Part shown: one piece after another, positions 8,516 to 17,165 of the stretch
Layout of the letters: each line of letters begins with the position of its first letter
Numbering within the stretch: position 1 is the first letter of the stretch
Assembly (NCBI GenBank): GCA_013152205.1
Contig: JAADGV010000122.1
Coordinates: 1 to 41,113, forward strand
DNA length: 41,113 nucleotides
Reading direction: 5' to 3'
Origin: Planctomycetota bacterium
GTDB lineage: Bacteria; Planctomycetota; Planctomycetia; Pirellulales; Lacipirellulaceae
Made by a program: the position numbers and the translations under genes
The notes under the pieces: generated by a model
Told to the model about the DNA's origin: nothing
The model's input: the letters and a program-made list of their open reading frames with translations, nothing else
The model's database searches: none

Positions 8516-10762
8516 CTATTGTTGCTCTTGGCCCGGATGGTAGCTGCGCACCGCGTCGCGGACAACGTGTTGTTTTTTGAAGAGTTCAGGCTTCATTTTA
8601 CGTTGTGTCACGAGAGTAGCTTGGTCGGAGAAATGAGGCGACGCCGGGTTGCCGTTGGTACCGAAAGGAACAAGGCTGGCTCCGCGGACGCCCTCGGGAG
8701 AGAATTCATAGGCAGCTAGGTAGGAGGTTCCGACCAACCCATAACGTTTGCGTTGTTTGATAATCCAAGGGATATCCAGGCTGGGCGAATAGTACTGGGT
8801 GAAGATCACGCCCATCGGACCATGGCCACCTAGCGAAGGGATGCTGGGGCCTTCGTCGTTGAAACGCGCATCGGCCAAGTCGGCCGTGCGGGGGCGTCTT
8901 TGGGTACGATACAGTTCGCCATACGGTACTTGCCATTTGCCATGCATGGTTAGCAACCGGTCGGCAGCCCGTGCAAGTGCTGCCAGTTGTTCAGGCGGCT
9001 TGTCGACGTACTTCTCTCGCATTTGTTCACCCGGATAGCCCCGCCCGTAGAGCTGATCGTACCACGCATGGCATAAGGTAGCAGCCGTCGAATCGGCGGT
9101 AATTTTTGCATCCCAAGCCAGTAGATGTTCGAGATAGGGGCGGACCCGGGCGGCTAGCGTAGGGTCGTTTTGTTCGAGTTCTTGAAATTTCTGGGCAAAC
9201 TTGGGCAGCTCTTGCCTTGCCCAATAGACTTCGGTATCGAAGGCGGCTTGTTGCCATTGCTCGAAGCTGATGTTATTCAAGGTACGCAGAATTTCGAGCG
9301 AACGCAGAGCACGGCGTCTGTATTGGTCAGCATCACCAATCATGTAGGACGGAAAATCTTCGAGACGAGGGTTATCGCCATCGGTGGTAATGAGCGGTGT
9401 GGAATTGCAGTTTTGCAGAAAGCCGGCAGCAGGGTTTAGCACTTGGGGCATTTCGTCGAGCGAATGGAAACCAAGCCATTCGGTGGCGGGGTTGTTACCC
9501 TCGACCGGTTGAGACCAGTCGAAATCCGGGTTGCGACGAGGGACGCGGCCTGTGTAGATGAATTGCAGGTTGCCATCGCAATCGGCATACAAGACGTTCA
9601 TGTACAGAATCTGCATCATGGCCAATGCGTTGCGAAACTCGGCTAGGTTCTGGGCTTTGACCATTTGGATTGATTGCCGCATGGGGATGATCTCGAAAAG
9701 CCCTGAAATGTTGGCCGCCAGCATGGTTTTATCGTCTTCCCGTTGGACAATCGGGCCATGGTGGGTTTTGCGAAATTCGAACTCGCGTTTTTCCATGTTG
9801 CGAGGTTTGCGTACCAGAATGGTTTCTTTCCAAGCTTCTGCAGTGCGCCAGCCGCCATCGTATTCGTAAGCGAGTGGATTGTCGGGGTGGGTAAAACGAA
9901 TCCGCCAAGTATCAGCGATGTCGGGTTCGTTGGTTACCAGAGTCCAGCCAAGACGCTCGTTGTGCCCCATCGCAGGCATGGGGCACCCGTAGAAGCCGGC
10001 GCCAATGAAGTTCCAAGCTTGGCCATTGGGACCGCCGTTGCTTTGAAGATGGACCTCCATCAATTGCGCAAAACCAAACCAAGGCACATGCGGATTGGAC
10101 AGCAACATGGGATGACCCGACTTAGTGCGCTGGCCGCTGATGGCCCAACCGTTGGAACCCGTGGCGGTCCAAATCTGAGGATTACGCCGAGGGAAATAGT
10201 CAGGGGAAAGCCCCGTGAAGCGATAGCTTAGTTCCAATGCCACATGGCGACAGTAAGCCAGAACGTGCCACGGCTGAAACTTGTGGATCAGTCGCGGGCG
10301 AACCGTGGGATGCGTTTCCAGATACAGGTTAATGCCAGCTACAAAGGCGGCGTAGAGTCGCTGCGACTCTTTGTCGAGCGCAGCAAAGTCGCGCTGGCTG
10401 CGGGGCACGATCTCGAAAGCTCGGTTCAAAAGATCGGAGTTTAATCCCTTGGGGCCATGGACTTCTGAGTAACGACCAAGGGCAAGGATATAGACATCCT
10501 CGACCTGCCAAAAATAGTCTTCGGCCTGGGCGTAGCCATATCCAAAGACGACGCTTTGGTCGGTTTGTCCAAAAATGTGAGGCACCCCATAAGCATCGCG
10601 GTGGATCGTTACTTGGCTGGCAAGTTTGTTAGCATCAACGAGCGCAATCGCGGGTGTTTCTTGAGCGTACGAAAGAAATGGACTGCTCAATGCGGCAAAA
10701 GTGCCGACGAGGCCAATGGCGAGCGCGTGTCCGGGTCGATAGAAAATAGAAGAGAGCGACAT
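8516..10762 (-). CDS. Penicillin acylase family protein (Ntn hydrolase, peptidase S45)
   Basis: 748 residues with a signal peptide (ALAIGLVGTFAALSSPFLSYAQ). The N-terminal part, VTIHRDAYGVPHIFGQTDQSVVFGYGYAQAEDYFWQ, is the typical alpha-chain start of the family. The autocatalytic cleavage site is visible as TATGSNGWAISGQRTKSGHPML, where Ser203 would become the N-terminal nucleophile of the beta chain, and NPH follows as expected. Family members hydrolyse amide bonds of penicillins, cyclic lipopeptides or acyl-homoserine lactones; TGSN with a short spacer resembles the aculeacin/AHL acylase branch, but substrate is not predictable. The enzyme is expected to be exported and processed in the periplasm. 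Confidence 0.9.
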   Translation of the reverse strand: MSLSSIFYRPGHALAIGLVGTFAALSSPFLSYAQETPAIALVDANKLASQVTIHRDAYGVPHIFGQTDQSVVFGYGYAQAEDYFWQVEDVYILALGRYSEVHGPKGLNSDLLNRAFEIVPRSQRDFAALDKESQRLYAAFVAGINLYLETHPTVRPRLIHKFQPWHVLAYCRHVALELSYRFTGLSPDYFPRRNPQIWTATGSNGWAISGQRTKSGHPMLLSNPHVPWFGFAQLMEVHLQSNGGPNGQAWNFIGAGFYGCPMPAMGHNERLGWTLVTNEPDIADTWRIRFTHPDNPLAYEYDGGWRTAEAWKETILVRKPRNMEKREFEFRKTHHGPIVQREDDKTMLAANISGLFEIIPMRQSIQMVKAQNLAEFRNALAMMQILYMNVLYADCDGNLQFIYTGRVPRRNPDFDWSQPVEGNNPATEWLGFHSLDEMPQVLNPAAGFLQNCNSTPLITTDGDNPRLEDFPSYMIGDADQYRRRALRSLEILRTLNNISFEQWQQAAFDTEVYWARQELPKFAQKFQELEQNDPTLAARVRPYLEHLLAWDAKITADSTAATLCHAWYDQLYGRGYPGEQMREKYVDKPPEQLAALARAADRLLTMHGKWQVPYGELYRTQRRPRTADLADARFNDEGPSIPSLGGHGPMGVIFTQYYSPSLDIPWIIKQRKRYGLVGTSYLAAYEFSPEGVRGASLVPFGTNGNPASPHFSDQATLVTQRKMKPELFKKQHVVRDAVRSYHPGQEQQ

Positions 10763-10889
10763 GCTTACCGTTGACGCGACGTGGTAAAAGTGGGGGGGCA
10801 GACTGGGGCACGTATTCTACACACAAAATCCGCGACTCGCGCACCACGAGAATTGCAAAATCGCAGGTTCTTTTCTAGCCGCAGGCGGA

Positions 10890-10920
10890 AGCCGCGGTTG
10901 AGTCTGAAAAAACCGCGGCT
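10890..10920. repeat. Intergenic hairpin with 10-bp perfect stem
   Basis: AGCCGCGGTT (10890-10899) is the exact reverse complement of AACCGCGGCT (10911-10920), with an 11-nt loop. CTAGCCGC just upstream and GCTAGC just downstream extend the symmetry. It lies between the acylase promoter and the terminator of the metalloprotease gene. No T-tract follows on either strand, so it is more likely a dispersed palindrome than a terminator. Confidence 0.6.
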
Positions 10921-10953
10921 AGCATGACTTTGCCGTCCGATTGACCCCGTACA

Positions 10954-10982
10954 TAAAAAAGCCCTGCCATGATGGCAGGGCT
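10954..10982 (-). terminator. Rho-independent terminator of the PEP-CTERM metalloprotease gene
   Basis: On the minus strand the stem AGCCCTGCCA (10982-10973), a 3-nt loop and TGGCAGGGCT (10969-10960) are followed by a run of six T (10959-10954). It starts 30 bp after the stop codon of the gene at 11012. The stem is ten perfect pairs, a strong intrinsic terminator. Confidence 0.9.
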
Positions 10983-11011
10983 CGATAGTGGAAGTATTAG
11001 TCAAGGAATGT

Positions 11012-11770
11012 CTACGCGCGTTGTCGCCGAAACCCTAGTGTGGACATACCAAAAATCCCGAGGATGAGCGCCAACGACGAAGGTTCTGGAACCAACGACG
11101 CGACAATCAACACCGGCTGGATTTCGATATATAAGCTGCCATTGCTGATATCGGTCTGAACCGTAGGCCTACTCAAGATCGTGTTTGCTTGTGCGACGGT
11201 GAGTGCCGTGGTGTTTGGTCCTGGATAACCGACGACAGGATTCAAAAGGTTGTCTTGGCTGGAATTATTGCCAACGTGCCCCAGCGCAAGATTGTGCGCT
11301 AGTTCGTGTCCTAAGAGTTCCGCACCGCTGGAGCCGCTTGCATAGCCTGATTCGACAACAAAATCGTTGCCCGGCAGGCTGCCACAGCCGACGATTCCCG
11401 TGTTAAAGCCACTGCACCAATCCACCGTGTCAACAAAATAGACGTTGTGCGCAAGCGGAGGAGGAGCGAGGCTAAACAGCGAAGACAGCTTGGCCGAGGT
11501 GTTGATGTTGAGCAAATTCGGATCGACGTAGGTAACCGTAGGCAAATAACGTATGTCGATGGGGTTCAAGCCAAACGAGGCTTGCCCGAAGATCGCGTCC
11601 ATCTCTACTTCTTTGGTCGAGACAAAGGCAGCGTCAGCCAAAGTATCCGCAAAGCCAACGCCAAAAAACAGAACGAGAATAGCAAAAGCGTGAGAACGCC
11701 AAATGTGAATAGAACGCCCCCGTCCACTGCAGCATGCGCGCAGCGGTACAGGTACGCCGAATTGTGTCAT
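11012..11770 (-). CDS. PEP-CTERM sorted zinc metalloprotease, metzincin-like
   Basis: 252 residues from the ATG at 11768-11770, preceded by AGGAAGG; the longer open frame upstream has no such site. A long signal peptide (hydrophobic AFAILVLFFGVGFADTL at about 28-44) leads to a compact domain with HELAHNLALGH (His155, Glu156, His159, His165), the extended zinc-binding signature of metzincin-type proteases. The following DNLLNP has Leu where the Met-turn methionine usually sits. Residues about 226-252 are a PEP-CTERM signal: VPEPSSLALILGIFG, a hydrophobic helix, then FRRQRA. Such proteins are cut by an exosortase, which is not in this window, and released or anchored at the cell surface. Confidence 0.87.
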   Translation of the reverse strand: MTQFGVPVPLRACCSGRGRSIHIWRSHAFAILVLFFGVGFADTLADAAFVSTKEVEMDAIFGQASFGLNPIDIRYLPTVTYVDPNLLNINTSAKLSSLFSLAPPPLAHNVYFVDTVDWCSGFNTGIVGCGSLPGNDFVVESGYASGSSGAELLGHELAHNLALGHVGNNSSQDNLLNPVVGYPGPNTTALTVAQANTILSRPTVQTDISNGSLYIEIQPVLIVASLVPEPSSLALILGIFGMSTLGFRRQRA

Positions 11771-11993
11771 AGTCACGAGCACCTTCCTCTCAGTATCAAA
11801 ACAGCGGCTATTTTTCCGCGACTGCCCCAATCGCAGTCCAGACCTCAGCTTAAACCGCGATGCCGTGGGTTGCAAACGTTTGGTCGAAAAAGGCAATAGA
11901 AATTGCCAGTTTGGTGGCGAAAGCAGCGTTTTCGCCAGTATAACTGCGAAAACCTGTAGTAAGACGTGTGAAAAGGTGCGGCCTGGGGGGAAA

Positions 11994-12986
11994 TCACACA
12001 GTTGGCCGGACAAGCGTGCGACCGAAGGTTTTACCAGCGAGCATCGCTTTGGCCGTTTTAGAAACTTCACGAAGCGTCACGGTTTGAGTGAAATTTGCGA
12101 GTGACTCGATTCGCCATTCGTTTGCGAGACGACGCCACATTTCTAGCCGTACTTCGCGAGGACACTGGGCGGAGTCGATGCCAACAAGGGCAACACCGCG
12201 GAGGATAAACGGGTAGACCGTCAGCGGTAGTTTGTGGCCGGCAGCCATGCCACAGGCGGCGACACAGCCCCGATGGTTGGTGCTGCGAAGGATCGTCGAG
12301 AGTGGATTGCCGCCGACGGTATCCACGGCTGCTGTCCAACGAGACACTAGAAGTGACTTGCCGCTGGTATCGTCTACCTCGTCGCGAGCAAGAACTTGCC
12401 GAGCGCCAAGTTGCCTGAGAAAATCGGCTTGCTCGGGCTTGCCTGTGACGGCAGAGACTTGGTAACCGAGCTTGGCCAAAATCGCCACTGAGATAGAACC
12501 GACACCGCCCGTGGCCCCGGTGACGACGACTTCGCCCTCGTCAGGCCGAATGCCGTGATGTTGGATAGCCGCCACACATTGCGCCGCGGTAAAGCCAGCC
12601 GTGCCGTAGGTCATCGCCTCGTCGAGCGTTAACCCCTTGGGGAGAGCAACAACCCAGTCGGCAGGCACTCGGACAAATGCCGAGTAGCCTCCCCAGTGGC
12701 TAGCGCCCAAGTTGTAGCCGGTAACCAACACCGGATCTCCCGATTGAAAATCGGGGGAGCTGCTCGCGGCCACATGCCCCGCACAATCGATGCCGGGGAT
12801 ATGTGGCAAATTGCGCACAATTCCTGGATTAGCTTGGCAGGCGAGCGCGTCTTTGTAGTTGAGCGACGAACAACTGACTTCGATCAACACATCGCCAGCA
12901 GGCAACTCGTCGGTCGAAAGCGACTCGACGTCGCAGGTCACGTTGTCTTGATCGTCGCGTCGGACCATCAAGCATGGAAAGGCCAT
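11994..12986 (-). CDS. YhdH/YhfP-family quinone oxidoreductase (acrylyl-CoA reductase AcuI-like)
   Basis: 330 residues from the ATG at 12984-12986, with GAGGA upstream; earlier in-frame starts are not supported. The medium-chain dehydrogenase/reductase fold is evident: a GroES-like N-terminus (EVSCSSLNYKDALACQANPGIVRNLPHIPGIDCAG) and a Rossmann NADP site (VVVTGATGGVGSISVAILAKLGYQVSAVTGK). Catalytic zinc cysteines of alcohol dehydrogenases are absent, as in the YhdH/AcuI branch. AcuI reduces acryloyl-CoA to propionyl-CoA and protects cells from this toxic intermediate; the length fits that group. It diverges from slyX. Confidence 0.9.
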   Translation of the reverse strand: MAFPCLMVRRDDQDNVTCDVESLSTDELPAGDVLIEVSCSSLNYKDALACQANPGIVRNLPHIPGIDCAGHVAASSSPDFQSGDPVLVTGYNLGASHWGGYSAFVRVPADWVVALPKGLTLDEAMTYGTAGFTAAQCVAAIQHHGIRPDEGEVVVTGATGGVGSISVAILAKLGYQVSAVTGKPEQADFLRQLGARQVLARDEVDDTSGKSLLVSRWTAAVDTVGGNPLSTILRSTNHRGCVAACGMAAGHKLPLTVYPFILRGVALVGIDSAQCPREVRLEMWRRLANEWRIESLANFTQTVTLREVSKTAKAMLAGKTFGRTLVRPTV

Positions 12987-13082
12987 AGTTATCCTCGCTG
13001 CTGTGCAAAAGCGAATGAGATGCGATACTATCAAAGTATCCACCGTCGCAATGTGCGACGTCAAGACATCGATTAAACTATC

Positions 13083-13135
13083 AGCCGGACCGCCACGCGG
13101 TCCAAGGGGCCCCGAAGCCAAGTATGCCTCCGGCT
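13083..13135. repeat. GC-rich hairpin ahead of slyX
   Basis: GGACCGC (13087-13093), loop CAC, GCGGTCC (13097-13103) form a perfect 7-bp hairpin. A longer alternative stem joins AGCCGGA (13083-13089) with TCCGGCT (13129-13135). It lies about 75 nt upstream of the slyX start and resembles the CAC-loop hairpins at 14691 and 15508. Confidence 0.55.
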
Positions 13136-13176
13136 ATTGGCCAACCCACAATTTCAGACAACATTGGGTAAACAAC

Positions 13177-13419
13177 ATGGCGAGCAAGAAAAAACCTTCC
13201 ACCGAGCAAGGGAGCCCTACTTCCTCCTTAGTTGAGTTGGAAGAAAAAATTATGTTTCAGCAACGTGCGATCGAAGAGTTAAACGACGTTGTTCTCAAGC
13301 AACAGAACGAGCTAGAACGGCTAGGGCGTGAGATCGAGTCGCTACGCTCGGTGACGCACGGCTTGGTCGAGCGTGGAACAGGCGAAGACCTACCTCACGA
13401 AAAGCCACCACATTACTGA
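13177..13419 (+). CDS. slyX: SlyX family coiled-coil protein
   Basis: 80 residues from the ATG at 13177. Residues about 17-60 (LVELEEKIMFQQRAIEELND, continuing VVLKQQNELERLGREIESLRSV) form a heptad coiled coil characteristic of SlyX, including the usual FQQRAIEELN. The C-terminus ends in PHEKPPHY, close to the P-H-Y tail common in the family. SlyX is a small cytosolic protein with no established biochemical role; in Escherichia coli it lies by slyD. The frame continues upstream to 13003 through the GC-rich hairpin, which is not expected to be translated. Confidence 0.88.
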   Translation: MASKKKPSTEQGSPTSSLVELEEKIMFQQRAIEELNDVVLKQQNELERLGREIESLRSVTHGLVERGTGEDLPHEKPPHY

Positions 13420-13757
13420 CAGTTAACATCGGAGGAATAGAGGTGAATCCATCCAATTCGGGTAGTTAGGGGTTTTTGCGGGTGATTTAGTGTCAACGCA
13501 GTGTCATCAGCCTGCTAGGCATTCTTAACTGGCAATTGATGTAAACTGTTCAGTCATAGCTGTTTGTGGACTATACGCAGGTTTGGCCATCCGATTCCTA
13601 CAGATTAGAATATGTGGGCCATCCCTTGGGGGACTAACTCCGCCTTGCCATAATCGCCGAAGTTAATGGGGATGCAGCTATCCAATTTTTTCGTAAAGCG
13701 ACATACGTTGCCGGCTGCATTTCTTCCTCACCGACCATCTATTCGGGGCAGTAGAAA
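13420..13757. other. Spacer between slyX and the LuxR-type regulator, no gene seen
   Basis: 338 bp without a credible gene. GGAGGAATAGAGGTG at 13431-13445 resembles a ribosome-binding site but is followed by no open frame of useful length. It presumably contains the promoter of the regulator at 13758, but I cannot point to convincing boxes. Confidence 0.5.
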
Positions 13758-14453
13758 ATGATTCAGCAATTTAGCGGGAGCAAAGTTGAAGGAAATTCGC
13801 CAGAAATTAGAGTAATGCTAATGCTCGCCAATTCGTTAGATTGCGATGCTTTGTCGATGCTTTATTCCGGGCAACAACAGATCGGATCTATCGAGGCTTC
13901 ATCGGACATTGATCTTGGGTTGGCAAAGTGCCGTCGGATGATGCCGCACGTACTAGTCATCGACCCGAGCATGGCGTTTGATGTAGTCCAGCGCGCTGCG
14001 GAAGCCATCCAACAAAGCTATGTGAGACACACCATTGTTTTGGACAGCCGTTTGCACGAAGGTCGTTTGGCAGCGATACTCAAGATGCCTTCGGTGAGCT
14101 ACATGACTCGCCAGTCGGGTTTTCTCGCGCTTTTTGCAGCAACGATTCGTGTGGTGACGCGAGGAGAACGTATTTTCGATCCCGTCTGTGCAGATCGCGT
14201 GCGTCGCACGCCCCGTGGTTGGCGATTGGAGCAAGCCCATGGCAAGCCTTCGGTAGCAGCGCTAACTTCTCGTGAATTGGATGTAATTAAACTACTGGCT
14301 CAGGGGAATTCTGTGCGTGATTGTGCCGAACAATTGCAGTTAGCCGAGAGTACGATCGACAATCACAAATCGCGTCTGATGAGAAAGTTGCAAGTCCACA
14401 AAGCGGCTGAGCTTACGAGTGTCGCGATTCGTGATGGGCTGATTTTGGTGTAA
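13758..14453 (+). CDS. NarL/FixJ-type response regulator with LuxR HTH
   Basis: 231 residues. The C-terminal LuxR helix-turn-helix is complete (residues about 168-229: LTSRELDVIKLLAQGNSVRDCAEQLQLAESTIDNHKSRLMRKLQVHKAAELTSVAIRDGLI). The N-terminal half looks like a degenerate receiver: a candidate phospho-acceptor aspartate lies in HVLVIDPSM, but the paired acidic residues normally found near the start (usually DD) are missing (RVMLMLANSLDCDAL), and the conserved Lys of the receiver appears replaced in VSYMTRQSG. It may be phosphorylation-independent. No histidine kinase gene is adjacent, so it is an orphan. Target genes unknown; the VIT1-type transporter follows after 280 bp. Confidence 0.88.
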   Translation: MIQQFSGSKVEGNSPEIRVMLMLANSLDCDALSMLYSGQQQIGSIEASSDIDLGLAKCRRMMPHVLVIDPSMAFDVVQRAAEAIQQSYVRHTIVLDSRLHEGRLAAILKMPSVSYMTRQSGFLALFAATIRVVTRGERIFDPVCADRVRRTPRGWRLEQAHGKPSVAALTSRELDVIKLLAQGNSVRDCAEQLQLAESTIDNHKSRLMRKLQVHKAAELTSVAIRDGLILV

Positions 14454-14690
14454 TTTCCTAAAACCATTTTTGTACCCATGCGATCGCGAGTTCTCCAATA
14501 ACCGCTGAAAACTCGGGCAATCGAGACCACAGGAGTCTGCTTCTTGCTCCCGCCCCAAAAAAACTCTCTCGCAGTTCAGTGATTCCGTCACGAGTGCTTT
14601 GACAACTCTTGCATCCCAATTTTTGTTATGGCAAAGCACTAGGAACATTCTAAAACTGCCTCTAAAATTCATGTTCCGCCAAAGATAGCC

Positions 14691-14707
14691 GCGACTCCAC
14701 GAGTCGC
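14691..14707. repeat. CAC-loop hairpin ahead of the VIT1-type gene
   Basis: GCGACTC, loop CAC, GAGTCGC: seven perfect pairs, ending 26 nt before the start codon at 14733. Its position would put it in the 5' leader of the transcript. Similar hairpins precede slyX and the gene at 15584. Confidence 0.55.
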
Positions 14708-14732
14708 CGGACAACACCGGAGCAAGAACACC

Positions 14733-15497
14733 ATGCCCGAAAAAATGTCGCTAGACGAGCATATCGCCTCGCATCGACCCGCTGCCGTTCGCGAACGATT
14801 AAGCAGCAACGCATACCAGAGCTACCTGCGCGACTTTGTTTATGGCGCCATTGATGGGGTGGTTACCACCCTGGCTGTGGTGTCGGCAGTGGCAGGAGCC
14901 GGTCTCCATACGGGTATCGTGATTATCTTGGGCATTGCCAATTTGCTAGGCGACGGCTTTAGCATGGCAGCGAGCAACTACCTGGGCATCCGGGCCGAGC
15001 ACCTGCAAAAGCAACGCTTGCGCCGCCGCGAAGAGCAGCACATCGACCGTTACCCCGAGGGCGAGAAGGAAGAAATCCGCGAGATTTTCAGGCAAAAAGG
15101 CTTTGCTGGCGAGGACCTTGAGCGTGCGGTCGAGGTAATCACCGGTGACATTAATCAATGGGTTGATACGATGCTGACCGACGAGTTTGGAATCGCCTTA
15201 GAAGGCCCTAACCCGATGAAAGCCGCACTGACTACGTTTGCTGCGTTCGTGTTGGTCGGATTTCTTCCCTTAGCGGCGTTTGTGATCGAGTATATTTTTC
15301 CTGGAACAATCAATCGTCCGTATGCGTGGAGTGCACTGGTTACCGCAGGAGCATTTTTTGGAATAGGTGCTGCTAAATCGCAGTTTATCGACCATCCCTG
15401 GTACAAGGAAGGATTCGTAACCCTGCTAATAGGTGGATCCGCAGCCGCACTGGCGTATGCTGTCGGCGTAATGTTCAGCGGGATCGGCGGCGGTTGA
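14733..15497 (+). CDS. VIT1/CCC1 family iron/manganese transporter
   Basis: 254 residues, start supported by CGGAGC about 12 nt upstream. The first helix carries the family signature (LRDFVYGAIDGVVTTLAVVSAVAGAG), followed by a second (GIVIILGIANLLGDGFSMAASNYLG). A cytoplasmic region rich in Glu, Arg and Lys (residues about 87-150, with EEREI-type helices) corresponds to the metal-binding domain of VIT1. Three more helices follow (about 160-185, 198-215, 226-252), giving five in all. Relatives export Fe2+ or Mn2+ from the cytoplasm, into vacuoles in eukaryotes or out of the cell or into compartments in bacteria. A CAC-loop hairpin lies in its leader. Confidence 0.92.
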   Translation: MPEKMSLDEHIASHRPAAVRERLSSNAYQSYLRDFVYGAIDGVVTTLAVVSAVAGAGLHTGIVIILGIANLLGDGFSMAASNYLGIRAEHLQKQRLRRREEQHIDRYPEGEKEEIREIFRQKGFAGEDLERAVEVITGDINQWVDTMLTDEFGIALEGPNPMKAALTTFAAFVLVGFLPLAAFVIEYIFPGTINRPYAWSALVTAGAFFGIGAAKSQFIDHPWYKEGFVTLLIGGSAAALAYAVGVMFSGIGGG

Positions 15498-15507
15498 GCC
15501 AATAGCC

Positions 15508-15524
15508 GGGCCGCCACACGGTCC
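15508..15524. repeat. Hairpin ahead of the methyltransferase gene
   Basis: GGGCCG (15508-15513) pairs with CGGTCC (15519-15524), one G-U pair, around the loop CCACA. It lies 59 nt before the ATG at 15584 and just after the stop of the transporter gene. Third member of a set of similar hairpins at 13087 and 14691. Confidence 0.45.
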
Positions 15525-15583
15525 GCATAAACCGGGCCAGAATCGTCTGCCCGCGCCAAAAGCAGAGAAAAGGTTATTTGCCC

Positions 15584-16060
15584 ATGAATAGTGTGTCTGA
15601 AAAATCTCCCTCACGTCGAAGAAAAATTTTGCCGCCCGTGGTGTTGCTGGCCGCGATTTTGTTGGAGATCGCACTCGATCGCTGGCTGCCGGTTGCTGAT
15701 CTTTGGGCGACCTCCGGTCGACTGGCGGGAGGGGCCGTTATCGCGGCGGCACTCGTCGTGAACATTTTCTGCGCACTGGAGTTTCGCCGTCGCAAAACCA
15801 CGATTATTCCTTTTCGTGAATCGAGTTCTTTGTTAACCGGCGGCCTCTACCGATTTAGCCGCAATCCGATTTACCTGAGCATGGCGGTTTTGCTCATAGG
15901 CGTGGCGATTGCCACAGGCAGCGCCTCGCCCTGGCTGGTGCCGCCGTTGTTTATGTGGATCATCACCACACGGTTTATCCAGCACGAAGAAGCAATGCTC
16001 ACCGCAACCTTTGGCGACGCGTATCGAGCCTACTGCAATCGCGTACGACGGTGGGTATAG
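15584..16060 (+). CDS. Isoprenylcysteine-carboxyl-methyltransferase-like integral membrane methyltransferase
   Basis: 158 residues from the ATG at 15584, with AGAGAAAAGG upstream. Helices at about 14-30 and 46-66 precede the conserved core: TGGLYRFSRNPIYLSMAVLLIGVAI, then a helix and RFIQHEEAMLTATFGDAYRAYCNRVRRWV. The RNPIY and EE-x(n)-FG-x-Y-x-Y motifs define the ICMT/PEMT-like family of S-adenosylmethionine methyltransferases in membranes. In bacteria the substrates are mostly unknown small lipids or isoprenoids. It follows the transporter gene on the same strand with 87 bp between and converges with gluQ with only 4 bp between stops. Confidence 0.88.
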   Translation: MNSVSEKSPSRRRKILPPVVLLAAILLEIALDRWLPVADLWATSGRLAGGAVIAAALVVNIFCALEFRRRKTTIIPFRESSSLLTGGLYRFSRNPIYLSMAVLLIGVAIATGSASPWLVPPLFMWIITTRFIQHEEAMLTATFGDAYRAYCNRVRRWV

Positions 16061-16064
16061 TTCG

Positions 16065-17012
16065 CTATTGTAGCAGCCAAGCGTCATCGGCCTTAGTAAA
16101 CACGGCTGGCTGGCGCGGTAATCGTTCTAGCGAGAAGGCGCGTAAAAATTCACCGGCTGTCAATTGCCTTCGGGGGGCGAGTCCACACCACTCGGCAAGA
16201 AGCCCTAAAATACGCTCGGCAGAGACGCCCTGTTCACGATAGTACGACACCCGAGTATCCCCATGCCGCTTAGCCAACCGACGGCCATCTTCGCCCAAAA
16301 CGAGCGGCAAGTGGGTGTAGGTTGGCGGCGGGCCCAGGCAAAGCAAGTCGTAGAGCAGCATTTGCCGAGGGGTCGAAGAGAGCAAGTCGTCGCCACGAAC
16401 GATTTCGCTAATGCCCTGTCGGGCGTCGTCAACAACCACGGCTAGTTGATAGCTTGGCAAACCGAGTTTGGTGCCGACCAAAAAATCGCCGACCGTTTGG
16501 GCAACGTCGTACTCTTGCGGCCCAGCAAATTCGTCGACGAACGACGTTTGCCCCGACGGCACCTGCACCCGCCAAGCGACCCCCTCGGCACCAAGCAGCC
16601 CGACATCGATCGTTGCATTTGCATCGGGTCGGCAAGTGCCAGGGTAACAAAGCTCGTGCTGGTCGCCATGAGGAGCCGAGAGACTCGCGGCTTGGATTTC
16701 TTTACGAGTGCATCGGCAGGGATAAACATGCCGTAGTTCAGCAAGCCGCGCGGTGGCTTCGCGATACGCGGTGAGGTCTTCGCGTTGGTAGTAGGGCCCT
16801 TCGTCCCAATTGAGCCCCAGCCAAGCAAGCGTATCGACCATCGCCTCGGCAGCCCCCGCCTTGTGACGCGGCCCGTCGAGGTCTTCAACGCGCAAAACGA
16901 TTTCCCAACCCTGCTGTCGGGCCAGGGCCCAATTCACCAGAAATGTACGAACGTTGCCGAGGTGCAAAGCACCGGTGGGCGAAGGAGCGAGGCGAGTTCG
17001 AGGGGTAGGCAT
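16065..17012 (-). CDS. gluQ: Glutamyl-Q tRNA(Asp) synthetase
   Basis: 315 residues from the ATG at 17010-17012, where the protein starts MPTPRTRLAPSPTGALHLGN as in relatives; upstream in-frame codons add a tail with no homology. The HLGN class I motif and LAKRHGDTR (KMSKS equivalent) are present, as are cysteines in YPCRCTRKEI and CYPGTCR that fit the zinc site of GluQRS. The anticodon-binding domain of full GluRS is absent, which explains the short length. The enzyme attaches glutamate to the queuosine of tRNA(Asp), a wobble-base modification. The IS1595 element lies 93 bp upstream of its start and may affect its promoter. Confidence 0.93.
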   Translation of the reverse strand: MPTPRTRLAPSPTGALHLGNVRTFLVNWALARQQGWEIVLRVEDLDGPRHKAGAAEAMVDTLAWLGLNWDEGPYYQREDLTAYREATARLAELRHVYPCRCTRKEIQAASLSAPHGDQHELCYPGTCRPDANATIDVGLLGAEGVAWRVQVPSGQTSFVDEFAGPQEYDVAQTVGDFLVGTKLGLPSYQLAVVVDDARQGISEIVRGDDLLSSTPRQMLLYDLLCLGPPPTYTHLPLVLGEDGRRLAKRHGDTRVSYYREQGVSAERILGLLAEWCGLAPRRQLTAGEFLRAFSLERLPRQPAVFTKADDAWLLQ

Positions 17013-17096
17013 AACGCAAGTATCGGCGTGGCTTTGCTTTAGGGAAAGGCCCTGTTTCGCCGGAGGAGGTTTAAGAGAGTGGCTGTAATAAAATGA

Positions 17097-17104
17097 ATAA
17101 AATT
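17097..17104. repeat. Left target-site duplication of the IS1595-type element
   Basis: ATAAAATT, identical to 19764-19771. An 8-bp duplication is the size known for the IS1595 family. Confidence 0.8.
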
Positions 17105-17107
17105 CGG

Positions 17108-17129
17108 AAATATGCACTAAACAAAGCAA
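17108..17129 (+). repeat. Left terminal inverted repeat of the element
   Basis: Contains AATATGCACTAAACAAAGCA; matches the inverted right end with three mismatches in 22 bases. Confidence 0.8.
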
Positions 17130-17165
17130 GCCACAGCGAACATTTGATGCTTTCCCGTGTCCTAG

